64,000 nt of DNA, from contig DYEU01000032.1 in NCBI GenBank assembly GCA_020725555.1, positions 1 through 64,000 on the forward strand. The letters are read 5' to 3'. The translations under genes and the position numbers were made by a program. This document shows, piece after piece, positions 1-7,800 of this stretch. Source of the stretch: Desulfatibacillum sp. Its GTDB lineage: Bacteria > Desulfobacterota > Desulfobacteria > Desulfobacterales > SpSt-501. The notes beneath the pieces were generated by a model. It worked only from the letters and a program-made list of their open reading frames with translations, was not told the origin of the DNA and searched no databases. Position 1 is the first letter of the stretch. Each line of letters opens with the position of its first letter.

Positions 1-1171
1 CCAGCGAACTCGACGTCTCCTCAATCGAGGCCGCCTGCTCGCTCGAGCCCTCCGCCAACGACTGCGACGCCCCAGACACCTGCCCCGCCGCCGAGGCCAC
101 CTCCTCCGCACCCTCCGACAACCCCACAATCACCCGCCGCACCGGGCCGGTGATCGAGCGCGTGATGAAAACGGCCAGTGCGACCCCGACGATCAGCGCC
201 ACCGCGAGCCCCACGAGCACCGTCGCCGCAGCAGAGCTCAAGGACGCGGCGGCCTGCTTGGCGATATCCTGAGTTTGATCCCCGGCCGCCCGCATCAGGT
301 TCCGGGACTGCTCCAGCGCCTTGTTGGCTGCGGCAAGCCGCGCCGCGGCGATCCGCTCCAGGGCGGCCTGGGTGTCGCTGAACGCCTGCATCCCGGCCTT
401 ATAGGCCGCGGCCGCACTCACGATTTTCTTCAGCTGTTCCTTGTTGGCGGCCTGGCGTGTGATCGGCTCGAGTTCCTTGGTTTTCTTTTCGATGTCGGGG
501 AAAATCTTCTGGATCCCTTCCACCATGACCTTGTTGTCGCGCCAGGCCCGCGAGCCGAGGTTCGCCACGCGTGCGGCGTTCCCCAGGTCGATCAGGTCGT
601 TCACCAGGGTGATCTTCTGCAGCCGCTCCTTCAGCTTGTCGGCTCCGGCGCCCTCCGCGATCTCCTTGGCCATGGCCTCGTTCTGGTCCTTCAAGTAATT
701 GTACGCCTCGGCCATGTAGTTTTTGGCGACCTCGAGCAGGGTGTCGGACGCCTGTTTCTGTGCGGCCACCTCTTTTTCGGTTTCCGCAAGCAGCCGCTCG
801 TATTCGGTCATCGTTTGCTTGATCTCGCCGATCGCCCCTTTCAGAAGGGTGAGGTGTGCGGCTTCGGCCGCCAGTTTCTCGAGCTTGCCGATCGTCTCCT
901 TGACCTGGCCGATGGCCGCGCGGCCATCTTCCAGGAACTTCTGCTCGCCGGTGTACTGGTAGCCGCGGACGGCGAACATCGTGCGGTTCACGCGCCTCTC
1001 CAGCTCGCTTGCCAGCAAGGCCTCAGGGGCGTACTCCTCGGCCAGCCTGACCGAGTCGCCCACGACCCCTTTCATCTTGACCGTCGCCAGCCCGCCAAGC
1101 GCCATGGCGATTGCGAGCATCACCCCAAAACCCACCGCGATCTTGGTCCCCAGCTTCATGTTCTTCAACAT
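1..1171 (-). CDS. Methyl-accepting chemotaxis protein, C-terminus beyond window edge
   Basis: Transmembrane chemoreceptor that would signal to a CheA kinase through CheW. The visible 390 residues start at an ATG preceded by GAGGAG. They show a short basic N-terminus, a first membrane helix (about residues 10-30), a long helical sensor region with no recognisable PAS or Cache motif, a second membrane helix (about 315-340) ending in the ITGPVRR start of a HAMP domain, and then an Ala/Ser/Glu-rich helix typical of the cytoplasmic signalling rod. The conserved hairpin tip and methylation sites lie outside the window. cheW lies 63 bases upstream on the same strand, so the two are probably co-transcribed. 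No cheA, cheY, cheR or cheB is in the window. The ligand cannot be guessed. Confidence 0.9.
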   Translation of the reverse strand, partial: MLKNMKLGTKIAVGFGVMLAIAMALGGLATVKMKGVVGDSVRLAEEYAPEALLASELERRVNRTMFAVRGYQYTGEQKFLEDGRAAIGQVKETIGKLEKLAAEAAHLTLLKGAIGEIKQTMTEYERLLAETEKEVAAQKQASDTLLEVAKNYMAEAYNYLKDQNEAMAKEIAEGAGADKLKERLQKITLVNDLIDLGNAARVANLGSRAWRDNKVMVEGIQKIFPDIEKKTKELEPITRQAANKEQLKKIVSAAAAYKAGMQAFSDTQAALERIAAARLAAANKALEQSRNLMRAAGDQTQDIAKQAAASLSSAAATVLVGLAVALIVGVALAVFITRSITGPVRRVIVGLSEGAEEVASAAGQVSGASQSLAEGSSEQAASIEETSSSL

Positions 1172-1234
1172 CGCCTGTGTCTCCTCATGTTAGGACGGTA
1201 TTGAAAACGTCATGAATCCGCCTCGCCAAGCCGC

Positions 1235-1747
1235 TCAGGCCGCCAGCCGGATCGCCTCCAGATCGTTTGCGCCGAGCACGCGGTCGATGTCGAGAAGCAG
1301 CTTGACACCCTTGCCCATCTTCGCCATGCCGAGGATATAGTCGGTGTTCAGCCGCACGCCGAAGGAGGGGGTGTCCTCGATCTCCTCGGCGCGGATGTTC
1401 AACACCTCGGAGACTGCATCCACCACGATCCCGACGGGCATGACCCCGCCCTCGCCGGCCGTCTCGACCACGATGATGCAGGTGCGGTCGCCGATCTCGA
1501 TCTCGGGCATCCCGAAGCGCAGCCTCAGGTTCACGACCGGGATGACCTTGCCGCGCAGGTTGATCACCCCTTTCACGTAGGTGGGGGTCTCGGGCACGGC
1601 CGTGATCGGGAGGATGCCGATGATCTCGCGGATCTTGAGAATCCCGATCCCGTACTCCTCGCTCCCCAGCGAAAACGTGAGATACTTGCCCTCGCGCTTC
1701 GCCGCCTGGGGCGGCGTATCCCCGCTCGTGCCGCGTTTCGCTTCCAT
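1235..1747 (-). CDS. cheW: CheW chemotaxis coupling protein
   Basis: Adaptor that links chemoreceptors to the CheA kinase in cytoplasmic arrays. The 170-residue protein starts at an ATG with a GGAG ribosome site. After a basic 20-residue leader it carries the CheW fold: EYGIGILKIREI, then YVKGVINLRGKVIPVVNLR, the strongest family signature, then CIIVVE and VDAVSEVLNI. Length is normal for the family. It sits between a lone receiver gene upstream (32 bases) and the chemoreceptor gene downstream, giving a three-gene leftward operon. With no CheA here, it presumably serves a kinase encoded elsewhere. Confidence 0.93.
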   Translation of the reverse strand: MEAKRGTSGDTPPQAAKREGKYLTFSLGSEEYGIGILKIREIIGILPITAVPETPTYVKGVINLRGKVIPVVNLRLRFGMPEIEIGDRTCIIVVETAGEGGVMPVGIVVDAVSEVLNIRAEEIEDTPSFGVRLNTDYILGMAKMGKGVKLLLDIDRVLGANDLEAIRLAA

Positions 1748-1779
1748 CTCTTCTCCTCTCCCTTCTGGGTTCGCTGCGC

Positions 1780-2220
1780 TTAGCTTTCCTCGCCCGGGGA
1801 TCCGCCGCGCCGGCGGTCCAGGTGGGCGAGCAGGCCGAGAACCTCCGCGGCCGCGATCGGCTTGGCCAGGTAACAGACGACCCCCAGCCGCCGGATGCCC
1901 AGCTCGAGCTCGCGGTTGCTGGCGCCCGTCACCGTCACGACCGGCAGCCCCGGCCGGAAGGCCCGCAGGACGGGGATGAGCTCGCAGGCCGTCGCATCCG
2001 GCAAAAAGACATCGACCACCGCGAGGTCGAGCGGCCGCGCCGCGGCGAGGCGGAGCGCCGCACCGGCGGTCTCCGCCGCCAGCACGTGGTGTCCCGCCCC
2101 GCGGATGAGTTCCTCGAGATAGCGCCGCTGCTGCCCATCGTCCTCCACCGCAAGCACCGTAAGCGTAGACGCCCACCCCCTTCGATCGGCCTGCGGCCGG
2201 ATCGCCCCGGGAAAAATCAA
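1780..2220 (-). CDS. Stand-alone response regulator receiver protein
   Basis: Single receiver domain without an output domain, so it probably acts by protein-protein contact or as a phosphate sink. The sequence shows the acidic pair (VEDD), the phospho-acceptor Asp in AVVDVFLPD, the switch Thr region VTVTG and the conserved Lys in YLAKP. The longest reading frame opens at a TTG (2220) with a poor ribosome site; a GTG at 2157 would give a more typical 125-residue receiver, so the start is unsure. It precedes cheW and the chemoreceptor on the same strand. It is closely similar to the receiver at 3041-3436 (shared LPDATA.ELIP and RELE..R.LG motifs), which suggests local duplication. Confidence 0.8.
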   Translation of the reverse strand: MIFPGAIRPQADRRGWASTLTVLAVEDDGQQRRYLEELIRGAGHHVLAAETAGAALRLAAARPLDLAVVDVFLPDATACELIPVLRAFRPGLPVVTVTGASNRELELGIRRLGVVCYLAKPIAAAEVLGLLAHLDRRRGGSPGEES

Positions 2221-2320
2221 GAAGCGTGCCGAAGCCTGCAGATGGACTTAACCAACAGAAATCAATGATCATATTTTTCCAGTCGGGCGGGCGCGGCTTT
2301 CGCCGGACGGTGGCGAAACG

Positions 2321-2404
2321 GTTACGCCGCGGGGGCCGGTTTCAATGACAAAAACTTGTTTTTACTTGATATTCTGTTCATGTGGCTGAAGCGTTACGCC
2401 GCGG
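2321..2404. repeat. 12-bp direct repeat pair and palindrome in a divergent control region
   Basis: The 358-base gap between two divergent regulator genes holds no gene. GTTACGCCGCGG occurs twice, at 2321-2332 and 2393-2404. Between the copies lies a near-perfect palindrome, AAAAACTTGTTTTT (2350-2363). Such an arrangement could be binding sites for a regulator of the chemotaxis operon on the left, but no binding protein can be named from the sequence. Confidence 0.45.
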
Positions 2405-2514
2405 TGCAGGTTCGGCCACAGGGAGGACGGCTCATCGGGGCCGCCGCGTGAGGGCCTGCCCGGAGGACAAGGGGGGATTTGCGCGCAAGGCTTGCGGCGA
2501 GGGGCCGCCGCTGT

Positions 2515-2542
2515 TTGACAGCGATCCGGGGGCTGGTATAAT
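2515..2542 (+). promoter_or_regulatory. Consensus sigma-70 promoter for the response regulator gene
   Basis: A perfect -35 box TTGACA (2515-2520) and a perfect -10 box TATAAT (2537-2542) are separated by 16 bases. Transcription should start near 2549, about 30 bases before the GTG start at 2579, with a GGGGGGAG ribosome site in between. This is the best match to consensus seen in the window and implies strong, factor-independent expression. Confidence 0.8.
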
Positions 2543-2578
2543 TGAAAAAAATCAGCGCCGCAGGGGGGAGCCGACCGA

Positions 2579-2956
2579 GTGGCCCGTCACATCCTCATCG
2601 TCGACGACGACCGCGAGCTGTGCGCCGTGAAAAAGGCCCAGCTCGAGCTCGACGGCGAATTCACGGTCACCGTCACCAACGACCCCCGCCAGGCCCTCAA
2701 GGCGGCGCGCAAGAAAAAGCCCGACCTCATTCTCCTCGACATCATGATGCCGGGGAAGGACGGCTTCGAGGTGCTCGCCGAGCTGAAAAGCGACCTCGAA
2801 ACGGCCGCCATCCCCGTGATCATGCACACCGGGGTCGAGGAGGAGGAAAGCCGCCTCCGGGCGGCCGAGCTCTACAACGAGGACTACGTCCTCAAGTCGG
2901 CCGACCGCGAGACCCTCATCGCCGCCATCCGCCGCGTGCTCGGCCGGAGGCGCTGA
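2579..2956 (+). CDS. Single-domain response regulator
   Basis: CheY-like receiver of 125 residues with no output domain. It shows VDDD acidic residues, the phospho-acceptor Asp in LILLDIMMPGKDGFEVL, the switch Thr in IMHTG and Lys in YVLKSAD; the usual Lys-Pro is Lys-Ser here. The GTG start at 2579 is chosen because GGGGGGAG lies eight bases upstream and a consensus promoter lies just before that. It is monocistronic and convergent with the receiver gene at 3041. The MMPGKDG signature is that of CheY/PleD-type receivers and differs from the two LPDATA-type receivers on either side. Its partner kinase is unknown. Confidence 0.92.
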   Translation: MARHILIVDDDRELCAVKKAQLELDGEFTVTVTNDPRQALKAARKKKPDLILLDIMMPGKDGFEVLAELKSDLETAAIPVIMHTGVEEEESRLRAAELYNEDYVLKSADRETLIAAIRRVLGRRR

Positions 2957-3040
2957 GGGGCAGCAGCGCCGGGCTCCCCCGCCGAATAGACCTCCCCCCG
3001 CCACCGCCTCCGGCAGCAGGAGGAAGGGTAGTTCTTGCCG

Positions 3041-3436
3041 TCAGCAGACGGGGAGAGCGCCCTGCGGCCGCTGCCGCGCCGCGGTGCGGCCCATGTGCTC
3101 GAGGATGCTCCGCAGTTCAACGGCGTCCACGGGCTTGGCCATGTAGTAGGCGATCCCCAGCTCCCGCAGGCGGCGCTCGAGCTCGCGGCTGCTTTGGCCG
3201 GTGAGGGTGATCACCGGGGCGCTTGCGCCGAGGCCGCGCAGGCGCGGGATCAGCTCGACCGCCGTGGCGTCGGGGAGGTAGACGTCGAGCAGGAGGAGGT
3301 CGAAACCCTCGGCCGCCGCGGCCGCAAAAGCCTCCTCCCCGGTCGCCGCGGTGGCCACCTCATGCCCCCACCCCGCGACCTGCGCCGCCAGCACGTCGCG
3401 CTGCAACTCCTCGTCCTCGACGATCAGGATGCGCAT
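3041..3436 (-). CDS. Receiver protein translationally coupled to a sigma-54 activator
   Basis: Receiver-only protein of 131 residues with VEDEE, the phospho-acceptor Asp in LLLLDVYLPD, the Thr in ITLTG and Lys in YMAKP. Its ATG lies 13 bases inside the end of the AAA+ activator gene, so the two are translated from one message. In NtrC-type regulators these two parts are normally one protein (receiver, AAA+, HTH); here the receiver is a separate, downstream cistron. I infer that it controls the activator in trans. It is a close relative of the receiver at 1780-2220. The C-terminus ends in a basic tail after the domain. Confidence 0.88.
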   Translation of the reverse strand: MRILIVEDEELQRDVLAAQVAGWGHEVATAATGEEAFAAAAAEGFDLLLLDVYLPDATAVELIPRLRGLGASAPVITLTGQSSRELERRLRELGIAYYMAKPVDAVELRSILEHMGRTAARQRPQGALPVC

Positions 3437-4515
3437 GCGTCGCTCCGCCCCGGGGGGGTGATCCCGTGTTTTTTCATCTTGGCGAACAGGGTCTTGCGGT
3501 GGATGCCGAGCGCGGCGGCGGTCGCCTCCCGCCGCCAGCGGTTTTCCGCGAGCGCCTCGAGGAGGAGTTTTTTCTCGTAGCGTGCCACCATCGCCTCGAG
3601 CCCCTCCCCGTGCCCAGTACCGGCCGGGGGGGCGGGGCCGGCCGCCTCGCTCTCCCGGCCGCCCGCGAAATCGAGCCGCTTCAGGGCGAGATAGCGGTAC
3701 ACGGCGTTCTGCAGCTCGCGCACGTTTCCCGGCCAGTCGTGGCCGCAGAGCGCCTCGATCAGGCGCGGGGTGAGGGGCGGGGCGGCCGCGCTGCGGCCGA
3801 AGCGGGCGGCGAAATGGTTCGCCAACAGCGGGATGTCCTCGCGCCGCTCCCGCAGCGGCGGCAGATGGATCGGCAGGACATGGATGCGGTAGAAGAAATC
3901 CTCCCGCAGCTCCCCGCGGCGGACCAGCGCGCGCAGGTTGCGGTTCGTGGCGGCGACGATGCGGAAGTCGGGCCGCTTGACTTCCGTGCCGCCGATCGGG
4001 GTGAAGCCGCCGCCGTCGATCGCCCGCAGGAGCTTCACCTGGAGGCGCGGGCCGATCTCGCCCACCTCGTCGAGAAAGAGGGTGCCGCCGTCGGCCAGAT
4101 CGAGATAGCCGTGCTTGTCGATCAGGGCCCCCGAAAAGGCACCCTTGCGGTGCCCGAAGAACTCGGACTCCATCAGCGTCTCGGGAATGGCGCCGCAGTT
4201 CACCGGGACGAAGGAACCCGCCCGGCGGGCGCTCAGCTCGTGGATCGCCTGCGCCGCAAGCTCTTTGCCGGTCCCCGACTCGCCGATGAGCACGACGTTC
4301 GCGTCACAGGCGGCGGCGAGCTCGATCAGGTCGAAGACGTGCTGCATCGCGGGGCTTGCGCCGATGATCTCGCCCAGCCGGTCGCGTTCGCGCCGCGGCG
4401 CGGCGGAGGACCCCACCCGGCCGCGCGGCAGGCCAAGGCGCCCCGCCTCCGCCGGCCGTGTGCCTGAAGCCGGCGCGAGGGCCGCGGCGGGCGCTTGCGG
4501 ATCGGATCCGTACAT
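3424..4515 (-). CDS. Sigma-54-dependent activator (AAA+ and Fis-type HTH) lacking a receiver
   Basis: Enhancer-binding protein that uses ATP to remodel sigma-54 RNA polymerase. The 363 residues begin with about 45 residues of low-complexity Ala/Pro/Arg sequence instead of a sensor or receiver. The AAA+ domain follows: Walker A GESGTGKE (about 78-85), the sigma-54 contact loop GAFSGA (about 125-130, Ser replacing the usual Thr), Walker B GGTLFLDE (about 143-150) and the arginine-finger region. A Fis-type HTH ends the protein (EATAAALGIHRKTLFAKMKK). The ATG at 4515 has GGGGGAG upstream. A sigma-54 promoter and an inverted repeat lie ahead of it, which suggests autoregulation. The receiver gene overlapping its 3' end probably supplies the missing signal input. 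Confidence 0.92.
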   Translation of the reverse strand: MYGSDPQAPAAALAPASGTRPAEAGRLGLPRGRVGSSAAPRRERDRLGEIIGASPAMQHVFDLIELAAACDANVVLIGESGTGKELAAQAIHELSARRAGSFVPVNCGAIPETLMESEFFGHRKGAFSGALIDKHGYLDLADGGTLFLDEVGEIGPRLQVKLLRAIDGGGFTPIGGTEVKRPDFRIVAATNRNLRALVRRGELREDFFYRIHVLPIHLPPLRERREDIPLLANHFAARFGRSAAAPPLTPRLIEALCGHDWPGNVRELQNAVYRYLALKRLDFAGGRESEAAGPAPPAGTGHGEGLEAMVARYEKKLLLEALAENRWRREATAAALGIHRKTLFAKMKKHGITPPGRSDACAS

Positions 4516-4567
4516 GGCGGCTCTCCCCCATGTCCCTTGCCGAACGACCATTGCCGAGGAAATCTTT

Positions 4568-4583
4568 AGCAATAATGATGCCA
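4568..4583 (-). promoter_or_regulatory. Sigma-54 (-24/-12) promoter of the activator operon
   Basis: On the minus strand the sequence TGGCATCATTATTGCT keeps the invariant GG and GC with exactly ten bases between them, and matches TGGCA and TTGCT fully. The predicted start is near 4558, about 43 bases before the activator ATG. A sigma-54 promoter in front of a sigma-54 activator gene fits positive autoregulation. Confidence 0.7.
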
Positions 4584-4616
4584 TAGCCGCGATGCCGCCT
4601 CCGCCATGAGCCTCAA

Positions 4617-4658
4617 CGAAACAAAATGCTAACAAAAATGGTGAATTAGAATGTTTCG
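4617..4658. promoter_or_regulatory. Inverted repeat, candidate enhancer for the sigma-54 activator
   Basis: CGAAACA (4617-4623) and TGTTTCG (4652-4658) form a perfect inverted repeat, extended imperfectly inward (GCTAAC and TTAGAA). Its centre is about 80 bases upstream of the predicted sigma-54 transcription start, the usual place for an upstream activating site. The stretch is A+T-rich compared with its surroundings. Binding by the Fis-type HTH of the neighbouring activator is an inference. Confidence 0.5.
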
Positions 4659-4706
4659 GGGCAGGGCGGGGGAATACATGGCGTGTGGAAGGAAAGCGGC
4701 CGGCGG

Positions 4707-5363
4707 TCAAGGGCTTGACGGCCGCCCCTCCTCGCAGAGCCCGTTGCGCACGGCATAGGCGACCATCTCGGCCGTGGTCGCAAGGCCGGTCTTCACGGCG
4801 ATCCGGCCGCGGTAGGTGGCGACGGTCTTCGCGCTCAGCCCCAGGCGGCGCGCGATCTCGGCCTGGGACATGCCGCCCGCGAGCAGGCGGAGAACCTGGA
4901 GCTCGCGGTCGGAGAGCCGCTCGTGAGGCAGCCGGTCGGCCTTGGCCCCGAGGGAGGTGTAGGCGAGCTTCTCGGCGAAGGCGGCGCTCAGGAAGCGCCC
5001 GCCGGCCGCAACGCGGCGCACGGCCCGGATGAGCTCCTCGGGAGCGCTCTCCTTGGCGAGGTAGCCCGAGGCGCCGGCCTTGAGGGCCCGGAGCGCGAAC
5101 TGCTCCTCGGCGTACACGCTCAGCACAAGGACGGGAAGCCCCGGCCGCAGGCGGCGGATGCGCCGGAGCGCCTCGAGCCCGTCGATCCCGGGGAGCCGGA
5201 TGTCGAGCAGCAACAGATCGCAGGCGAGATCCGCGAGGCAGGCCAGCAGCTCCTCGGCGCTCGCGAACTCCGCCGTAACACGGGCATCGGCGGTTGCCCC
5301 CAGGATCTCCCGCAGCCCGGCGCGGACCACGGGGTGGTCGTCGACGATCACGACCGCGATCAC
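4707..5363 (-). CDS. NarL/FixJ-family response regulator
   Basis: Transcription factor of 218 residues. The receiver has the acidic pair D8-D9, phospho-acceptor D54 in LLLLDIRLPGIDG, Ser in VLVLSVYAEE and Lys in YLAKE. A LuxR/GerE-type HTH follows (LSDRELQVLRLLAGGMSQAEIA then LSAKTVATYRGRI). The GTG start shares GTGA with the stop codon of the histidine kinase gene, a four-base overlap that indicates translational coupling and marks the kinase as its partner. Target promoters are unknown. The 191-base gap downstream holds the sigma-54 promoter region of the next operon. Confidence 0.93.
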   Translation of the reverse strand: MIAVVIVDDHPVVRAGLREILGATADARVTAEFASAEELLACLADLACDLLLLDIRLPGIDGLEALRRIRRLRPGLPVLVLSVYAEEQFALRALKAGASGYLAKESAPEELIRAVRRVAAGGRFLSAAFAEKLAYTSLGAKADRLPHERLSDRELQVLRLLAGGMSQAEIARRLGLSAKTVATYRGRIAVKTGLATTAEMVAYAVRNGLCEEGRPSSP

Positions 5364-6940
5364 AAGACCGTCCTTTGCCCGGGAAGGGCGACGCGCACGC
5401 GCAGGCGGCTTCCGCCGCCGGGTGGGCGCTCGATGGCCAGCGTCCCGCCGTGGGGCCGCAGCCGCTCGCGCATGCCCGCCAGGCCGAGCCCGCTTCCGGG
5501 GAGATCGGCCGTTTCCGGGGGAAACCCCCGGCCGTCGTCCTCCACCGCGAGATCGGCGACCCCGCCCTTGACGCGCAGCGCAATCCGCACGCGGCCGGCG
5601 CGGGCATGGCGGGCGACGTTGCTCAGCGCCTCCTGGACGATGCGGAAGAGGTCGGTGGCGAGTTCCGGGGGGACCTCCGCGCCTTCGGGCTCGACGTGCA
5701 GCCGGGTGTCGATGCCGCTCAGGCGGCGGAACTCGCCCGCCAGCCAGGCGAGGGCATCGGCCAGGCCGAGGGTGTCGAGCACGGCCGGCCTGAGCGCGGT
5801 TGCGATGCGGCGGACGGAGCCCATCGTGCGGCCGGCGATCGCGCGCACGGCGGCGAGCGCTTCGCGCGCCCCCTGCCCCTCGGGCCCCAGGCCTTGCTCG
5901 ACGCGGGCGAGCGCGAAACGCAGGGCGGTGAGCTCCTGGCCGAGCTCGTCGTGGATCTCGCGCGCGATGCGCCGGCGCTCCTCCTCGAGCGCCTCCTGCT
6001 GGCGGCGGTAGAGCCGCAGCAGCTCCTGCCGCGAGCGCCGCTCCTCTTCCTCGGCGCGCCGGCGCAGCACGATGTCCCAGACGAGATCCGCAAGCGAGGC
6101 AAGGCCGGCGACGTCGGCCGCCTCGTAGGCGGCGGGCTTGTTGCCGACCCCGAGGACGGCGACGACCCGGCCGTCGCGCACGACCGGCACCACCAGCTCG
6201 CGCACCACCGGGACGTGGCCGGCGGGCAGCCCCTTGCGGCCGGGACAGGCGGCATAGTCGTTGTGCACCGCCGGCCGCCTCCCGGGGATGCCCTCGGCCC
6301 ACAGGCCGGCCTGGGCGATGGGGTAGTGGCGGCCCGCGCCCGCGGCCCGACAGGCGCGCTCCGTGTTCGTGGACCAGGCCTCAAGCGACAGGGCTCCGGC
6401 CGCCTCGTCCACGAAATGGAAAAACCCGATCCGGCTCTCCGTGATCGCCTCGGCCTCGTCGAGCGCCAGGCGCAACAGCTCCCGGGGCTCGAGCCGGGGC
6501 GCCTCCTCGCTCAGGCGCAGCCGGGCCTCGAGGATCCGCTCGGTCCGCTTGCGCTCGGTGATGTCGGTGACCAGGGCGAAGGCGCCGCCGAAGCCTCCCG
6601 CCTCGTCCTCGAGGGCGCTGGCGGAGACGATCGTCCAGAGGGTCGTGCCGTCGGCGCGTCGGAAGCGGCGTTCGTAGACCTCGCCGACCCCCTTGCGCCG
6701 GGCGCGTATCCGGCGCCGATGGTCCGCGCGATCCTCGGCGAAGAGAAACTCCTCCATCGGCCGCCCGAGAAGCTCGGAGGGCTCCCGGCCCAGCATGGCC
6801 GCCAGGCGCGGGTTCACGTAGCGCGTGCGCAACCGGGCATCCACCAGCCAGACGCCCTCCCGGGCCTGCTCCACGATGCGGCGGAAGAGCGCCTCCTCCA
6901 GGCCGCGGCTCGCACCGCCTTTCGGCGAAGGCCCTTTCAC
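5360..6940 (-). CDS. PAS-GAF sensor histidine kinase (NarX/DegS-type HisKA_3)
   Basis: Cytosolic kinase of 526 residues with no membrane segment. A PAS domain with its PAC tail (about 15-135) is followed by a GAF-like domain (about 150-310) containing HFVDEAAGALSLEAWS and the phrase VRELVVPVVRDGRVVAVLGVGN. The phospho-acceptor is H330 in IAREIHDELGQELTALR of the HisKA_3 class, and the ATPase domain shows the N box (EALSNVARHA) and G boxes (DDGRGFPPE, GSGLGLAGMRERL). The GTG start overlaps the amidohydrolase stop as GTGA with GGGGGAG ahead, and its own stop overlaps the NarL-type regulator. The signal must be intracellular, perhaps a ligand or redox state sensed by PAS or GAF. Confidence 0.92.
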   Translation of the reverse strand: MKGPSPKGGASRGLEEALFRRIVEQAREGVWLVDARLRTRYVNPRLAAMLGREPSELLGRPMEEFLFAEDRADHRRRIRARRKGVGEVYERRFRRADGTTLWTIVSASALEDEAGGFGGAFALVTDITERKRTERILEARLRLSEEAPRLEPRELLRLALDEAEAITESRIGFFHFVDEAAGALSLEAWSTNTERACRAAGAGRHYPIAQAGLWAEGIPGRRPAVHNDYAACPGRKGLPAGHVPVVRELVVPVVRDGRVVAVLGVGNKPAAYEAADVAGLASLADLVWDIVLRRRAEEEERRSRQELLRLYRRQQEALEEERRRIAREIHDELGQELTALRFALARVEQGLGPEGQGAREALAAVRAIAGRTMGSVRRIATALRPAVLDTLGLADALAWLAGEFRRLSGIDTRLHVEPEGAEVPPELATDLFRIVQEALSNVARHARAGRVRIALRVKGGVADLAVEDDGRGFPPETADLPGSGLGLAGMRERLRPHGGTLAIERPPGGGSRLRVRVALPGQRTVL

Positions 6941-7800
6941 GCCACCTCTCCCCCGGCGGTATCGATGCCGAGCAGGCGGGCCGCGTTTTCTCCGCAGATC
7001 AGCGCGCGCTCGGCCGCCGACAGGCCGCCCTCCTCCATGTCGCGGAAGTAGCGCCGCGGCCGGAGCAGCGGAAAGTCGCTCCCGAAGAGGATGCGCCCCG
7101 GGCCGACGATCTGGGCCGCGATGCGGTAGACCGCCGGCTGATAGAGGTAGGGCGAGGCGGCGGTGTCGAAATAGAGGTTGCGGAACCGCTCGCGCACCTC
7201 CCTTTTCAACAGGCCGTAAAAGAAGAGCCCCCCGCCCCAGTGGGCGAGCACGATCTCGTTTTGCGGAAAACGCGTCACGAGGCCGTAGAGCTGGGCGAGG
7301 GTGAGGGGGGTTTTCCCGGGGTAGGCGTGGCCGATCGGTTCGTTGGCGTGGAGCAGGACGGGGCGGCCGCGCTCGCGGCAGAGATCCATCACCGGCGCCA
7401 GCCGCGCGAGCGCCTCGGCGTCCATGCCCGAGCCGTAGAAGGCGAGTTCCCCGATGCCGGCGAGACCAGCCTCCAGGCAGCGCTCCGCCTCGCGCGCCGC
7501 CGCCGGGCTTGCGGGGTCGAAGCAGCCGAACCCGATGAGCCGCCGCGGGTGGCGCGAAACGGCTTCCAGGATGCAGTCGTTGTGACGGCGGAAACGCTCC
7601 GAGTCCCGCCAGGGGAAGCCGAAAACGACCGCGCGGTCGACCCCCTCCTCGTCCAGGGCCGCGAGCAGCTCGGCCTCGCTCACCAGCCGTGCTGCGGGGT
7701 TGCCGTAGAGCAGCGCAAACTCGGGCTCGTCCGCGAAATGGCACTCCCGGTCGGCACAGACGGAGGCGGGGAAGAGATGGACATGAAAGTCGACGATCAT
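6937..7800 (-). CDS. Amidohydrolase_2-family metal-dependent hydrolase
   Basis: TIM-barrel hydrolase or decarboxylase of 287 residues, first gene of the operon with the kinase and regulator. Visible metal-site motifs are DFHVHLFP at the N-terminus, a His in VLLHANEP, the His in VLAHWGGG and the Asp in LFGSDFPLLRPRR, the pattern of the amidohydrolase_2 (ACMS decarboxylase-like) family. The start at 7800 is chosen because the barrel begins at MIVDFHVHL; a longer frame to 7857 adds residues without support. Substrate unknown. Its four-base overlap with the kinase gene suggests that its product or substrate could be the signal sensed, which is inference only. Confidence 0.87.
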   Translation of the reverse strand: MIVDFHVHLFPASVCADRECHFADEPEFALLYGNPAARLVSEAELLAALDEEGVDRAVVFGFPWRDSERFRRHNDCILEAVSRHPRRLIGFGCFDPASPAAAREAERCLEAGLAGIGELAFYGSGMDAEALARLAPVMDLCRERGRPVLLHANEPIGHAYPGKTPLTLAQLYGLVTRFPQNEIVLAHWGGGLFFYGLLKREVRERFRNLYFDTAASPYLYQPAVYRIAAQIVGPGRILFGSDFPLLRPRRYFRDMEEGGLSAAERALICGENAARLLGIDTAGGEVA

